Source: Acephala macrosclerotiorum (Eukaryota; Ascomycota; Leotiomycetes; Helotiales; Mollisiaceae). From it: a stretch of DNA of 64,000 nucleotides. The stretch spans positions 186,001 to 250,000 of the forward strand of contig MU119219.1 of assembly GCA_014904845.1 (NCBI GenBank). Direction: 5' to 3'. Made by a program: the position numbers and the translations under genes. Within the stretch, counting starts at the first letter, position 1, and each line of letters starts with the position of its first letter. The notes beneath the pieces were generated by a model, which made no database searches, was not told the DNA's origin, and saw only the letters and a program-made list of their open reading frames with translations. Of this stretch, positions 60,455-64,000 are shown one piece after another.

Positions 60455-60886
60455 TGTGTGGGAAGCATTTGAGATTGAAGATGAATCGCAATTCCTGGGG
60501 GAGAGGGGCGGGAGATGGTTGACTTGGATGCTTAAGAGTCAAAGAATGAGGCTGGACATTGACAATTAAGCGCCTATGCTATAAGATATGTCATCATGAA
60601 AGGCAGCCACGGTGGTGAGAGGAAAGGGCATTTCGACACCTGAGCAGCCTTGGAGAAAGTCGGCGGGGCGAGGCTCGTGGCTTGCAGCGGCCAACGCCCT
60701 TTTGGGCGGGTGGGAGCACACCGAGCCCCGTGGGTATCAGCTCGCCATCGCCTGCATTCCGGTGGCTTCACTGTTGCCTTGGGTATGTCTGACCGGTTCG
60801 TACTTTTTCTGATTTGGCATAAATTTCGTAGGATATTCATCACAGAAATTTCAAACTGCAGAGACATAGTTTTGGTGACAACAATA
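60455..60886. promoter_or_regulatory. Divergent promoter region of the Hsp70-like and GTPase genes
   Basis: 0.43 kb between opposed ATGs. No heat-shock element with clear nGAAn repeats was recognised by eye. Part of it is open in three plus-strand frames but looks non-coding. Confidence 0.4.
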
Positions 60887-61899
60887 ATGCCGGTCTCATC
60901 AGCAAACGAAGGTATGGTGCTTGTGATGGGAGTGACAGGCGCCGGGAAAAGTTACTTTGTCAATAAGTTGAAGGAAGGATCAACAGTCGAGGGAGCGACC
61001 TTGACCTCATGTAAGTATGAGATGTCTTGTTCTTAGAATGTCGATGCTAATTCAAAACAGGTACCTCCGTCTGTCAGATCGTCGAGACGTATGTCGGAGA
61101 CACCAAAGTTGCAGTTGTCGACTGTCCAGGATTTGACGATACCAAGAGAAGCGATACCGAGATACTCAGCGTTATCAGTGAACTTGTCACAGCTCAGTAC
61201 CATATGGGCATGAAGCTTTGGGGTATCGTCTTCCTGCATCGCATCACGGATGTCCGATTTCAAGGCTCCACGCAGAACGTGCTCTCATTGTTTCAACAGC
61301 TTGTTGGTGACGATGCGCTGGGAAACGTAGTTCTGGTAACGACTCAATGGGGAAGAGTGACTCATGTGGACATGCCGGACGCCATCAATCGCGAACAGCA
61401 GCTAAGGGACGAGTACTGGCGAGAGATGCTGGACAAGAATTCGATGACTCGGCGGTTCGACGACAGCAGGGCTTCAGCAGAAGGCATCATTGCCCAGCTG
61501 ATCGGCCGAGACAACGTCGTGTTGCGCCTGCAGAAAGAGCTTGTCGATGAGAAGAAGGCTCTCGGGAAAACGGCAGCGGGCTTGATGCTGGGTCCGAAGG
61601 TGGACAAGAAGCTGAAAGCTAGCAAGGACGATGTGAAAAGGCTGAGGGCGGAGTTGCAGAAGAATCCCAACAACACAAGGAGGCTAAGGATACAGCGAGA
61701 GATCTTGGAGGCGGAAGAACGGATTGCGAAAGGCGAATCGGATGAGGCGAGGTTGGGTAAGAAGGTGGGTGTTGATCTGATCGACAAGTTGAAGCGGGTG
61801 GATTGGACGCAAGGCCTAAAGATTGCCCTATCTGTGCTTGGATTTGCAGTTACTATTGTCTCATTAGTTCTTAGTGGTGGGCAAGGTAGTGCTTTTTGA
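60887..61899 (+). CDS. P-loop GTPase with coiled coil and C-terminal hydrophobic tail
   Basis: Exons 60887-61010 and 61061-61899 (50-bp intron, GTAAGT donor, GCTAAT branch) encode 320 aa. G1 is GVTGAGKSYFVNKL (residues about 15-28); G3 is VVDCPGFDDT around 65; VVLVTTQWG around 140 occupies the G4 position with a non-classical sequence (TxxW/N instead of NKxD). After the G domain come about 100 residues of charged coiled coil (RLRAELQKNPNN...REILEAEERIAKG). The C-terminus is a hydrophobic segment (IALSVLGFAVTIVSLVLSGG) that could be a tail anchor. The type resembles AIG1/septin-like fungal GTPases found near Hsp70-like and STAND genes. Function is not known; a membrane-attached GTP switch is the inference. 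Confidence 0.82.
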
Positions 61900-62488
61900 C
61901 TGACAGAGCCTCAGAATGGAGTTACAATTCGAGTCACCGAATACGAAGTGTGACACCACTACGTTGGCCTTTCCTTTCTCCGCGTCTGTGGCTGCAACTT
62001 GTGGGGTGTGACGGGACACTTGTCTTTAGCTGTGCACAGTGCCAGGGTTCATGCACGCCAAGTACGAGCAATTGAAGAACTTAGCCGCCTATCGTAGGTA
62101 AGGCTGTCCAATCCAAATTGTTGGCAACCCATGTGTCTATCGATTTTATGCTGCAAGATGAGTGATTGGGCCGGTATCCCCCATCTTGGTAATCACATGC
62201 CAAGCCACACAATAAAGTTTGGGTCATTCAGCAAGGCTTCGGTCAGGGCGCAATCGTGATCTGGACTTCGAATTTGGTGCAGCCTCGCCAAAGCCTCGCT
62301 TCACCGAGTTTCGTGGAAGGCCCAAAATTGCCACGCCTCGTTGGAACATTCTTCGTTCTATGACTCTAATTTCTGAACACCGACATTTCAAAACTATTCC
62401 TCTCTTTCGGAGATCAATTGAAGTGTGTGATAGTCAATCCTGTAACCTGCGAATTTCACGATTCTAACGCGACTATCCTTGTGATGCA
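61900..62488. other. Intergenic region
   Basis: No gene seen; short plus-strand frame at 62219-62467 has no recognisable content. Confidence 0.4.
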
Positions 62489-63961
62489 ATGCCAAACAGA
62501 GAACAGATGGAATTGACGAGATACAAAAGTATGTACATACTTCTAGATATGTAGGCGATGATCACAATCAATTGACGGGCAATGCAGGTACAGAATCGGC
62601 CCCGCCCTCTCCTTTGCAACCAGGACTGAAAAGAGGGAACATATTTCCACCAAGCGCGCATGCAAGATTCACAAAGTGGAAAAATAGGATCGGGGGAACC
62701 TCTGGGAATAGTATTGAAGGAAAGGAGCAAGGAGGATCAAGGCCTGGTAGCAGACGAACGAGCTTGGATGTCGAACGCCCATTCATTCCCTCGCAAGCAA
62801 TGCCAAACGCCACAGATTTTTCGAAATCTGTCTCAATCGTGTCCACAGCGACAGTAGAGATTGGCCCAAATCTTATGAAGCCTCTTCCATCTAGTCAATT
62901 CCAAGATGCAGTGGAGTCGATCAGTGAAGAGAGAGGAGAGCCTCCGACGAGAGGGGAGGTACTACAAACTTCCAATGCTGGGACCACGAACGAGATCAAC
63001 TCACTACAGAAAAGCCTGAAGAGGGCGCAAATGGAAACGGCTGAGGCCCGAGAATTTAGCAGAAAACTTGAGGCAGATAAGAAGCTGCTTGAAGACAAGC
63101 TCATCCGGCACGGATTGACTATGAAAAGCGACCAAGGAGATCTGCGACGCCAGTACCAGGAAGCGGAGAAAACCAGATCGGAGATCTTCGAAAAGCAATT
63201 ATCAGATCAACAGGCATTAAAGTTCCAGCAGAGTCAGGACATTCTCAGAATCTCGAAAGAACGAGATGACCTCACGAGAAAGCTCGATCTGGCTAACCAG
63301 GATCTCAACGACTGGTTCGATAGGTACTCCAAGCTGGAGAGAGTTTCGCAGCAGCAACAGAGTCAAATATCTCTGCTTCGGACAGAGACAGATTCGCTTT
63401 CGAAGGACAATGCTGCATTGAAAAATCAAATAGCCGAATTGCAGGCTCAGTGTGAGGATCAGAAGGAACAATTACCAGACTTTGACCAGAGTCAGCCAAC
63501 AGCGGAACTCAACGCCCAAGCGCTGAACGCGGAGCTTGCTGTCTTACGGCCGGAGCATATGGAGGCAATCAAAGAAGTTGACCGACTTCGCGAGCAATTG
63601 AATCGTCTGCTGGAACAAAGGTTATCCGAAATTACGGTAGTAGACCCGTACTATTTTGATGACCCTTACTTCAAGAGACAATTCAGCTATTTGAGAGGCA
63701 GTATCAAGGAGCTTGCAAACCGCGCATTCTCGTCCGAAATTACCAATATTAAAAGGAAACTTCCTGAAGCGCTTGAACGGAGGCTGGAAGCCGTCTGCGA
63801 CCACTATGATTTGTACTTGAAATCAGCGGAACATCGACCCTCCTTTATTCAGGCATTCATCTGGGCGTTCCTTCTGAAGCACATATTCGGACAGAAGCTT
63901 TGGGAGCCATCGTCGGCGATGACAAATAGGATAGAGACGCAGAAGTTTCATACTAGCGTTG
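62489..63961 (+). CDS. Coiled-coil protein, 3' end outside the window
   Basis: A small first exon 62489-62528 (MPNREQMELTRYK) joins over a 59-bp intron (GTATGT donor, CAG acceptor) to a long exon from 62588 that is open for more than 1.3 kb. A GTAAGT at 63962 is a good donor, so the last bases of the window are probably intron. Residues to about 150 are disordered and Ser/Pro/Arg-rich. From there a long coiled coil runs (INSLQKSLKRAQMETAEARE, ISLLRTETDSLSKDNAAL). It ends in a folded-looking segment (FIQAFIWAFLLKHIFGQKLW), a pattern common at the ends of fungal coiled-coil proteins. No catalytic motif. Incomplete at the 3' end. Confidence 0.75.
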
Positions 63962-64000
63962 GTAAGTTAAACTCGGCCATTGAGGGATACCAAGAGGACT

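Noticed and set aside
62568..63804. Minus-strand ORFs at the right end
   Set aside because: Antisense to the long open coiled-coil exon, which has clear heptad character on the plus strand.
1..64000. tRNA, rRNA or CRISPR features
   Set aside because: No cloverleaf with a GTTCRANNC arm, no rRNA-like stretch and no spaced repeat array was seen; a covariance-model scan would be needed to exclude tRNAs fully.

Overview
The window is nuclear DNA of a filamentous ascomycete (Pezizomycotina). Evidence: intron-split genes on both strands, introns of about 48-130 bp with GTANGT-type donors and CTAAC/CTGAC-like branch sites, and fungus-specific families (Clr5-ankyrin, AA9 LPMO with CBM1, UstYa/DUF3328, DUF1996, HSPA12-like Hsp70, fungal phytochrome, SMI1/KNR4). 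The mix suggests a plant-associated or saprotrophic Leotiomycete-like fungus; that placement is inference. Exon joins were made by eye from splice signals and phase; nearly all multi-exon models close to a whole number of codons.

Layout. 0.3-5.3 kb: a small unknown gene (-) and a Clr5-domain/ankyrin-repeat protein (+). 6.1-9.2 kb: a dead fungal phytochrome hybrid histidine kinase (-) with stops, frameshifts and a His-to-Tyr change in the H-box. 10.2-11.9 kb: an Ecm33-like membrane glycoprotein. 12.9-14.7 kb: an AA9 LPMO whose C-terminal CBM1 is cut by a 483-bp TA-flanked inverted-repeat element. 15.1-19.1 kb: a decayed lectin-like gene, an SMI1/KNR4 protein and a decayed histidine phosphatase. 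19.3-21.8 kb: a UstYa-family oxidase gene head to head with a small secreted Tyr/Gly-rich precursor with two repeats and Kex2 sites; this is the best candidate for an undescribed system (a minimal dikaritin-type RiPP pair). 22-24.4 kb: a TMEM70-like mitochondrial protein and a glutaminyl cyclase. 25.9-31.6 kb: a formate/nitrite transporter and a long Ser-rich unknown. 32.1-43.2 kb is mostly housekeeping: MSH6, an acyl-protein thioesterase-like hydrolase, a GH36/raffinose-synthase-type glycosidase and mitochondrial TyrRS. 43.9-46.5 kb: a tandem F-box-like pair, one copy broken. 47.6-48.1 kb: a very AT-rich tract. 49.6-52.9 kb: a DUF1996 secreted protein and a probably damaged ubiquitin-like-domain gene. 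54.0-58.1 kb: an intact hybrid histidine kinase. 58.4-61.9 kb: an HSPA12-like Hsp70 and a P-loop GTPase, head to head. 62.5 kb to the end: a coiled-coil gene that runs out of the window.

How the genes relate. There is no large operon-like unit. The two notable pairs are divergent: UstYa with the Kex2-processed precursor (about 1.05 kb between starts) and Hsp70 with the GTPase (about 0.43 kb). Gene decay recurs (phytochrome, phosphatase, lectin-like, one F-box copy, CBM1, ULD gene), and the CA-to-TA changes in the phytochrome suggest repeat-induced point mutation acted here.
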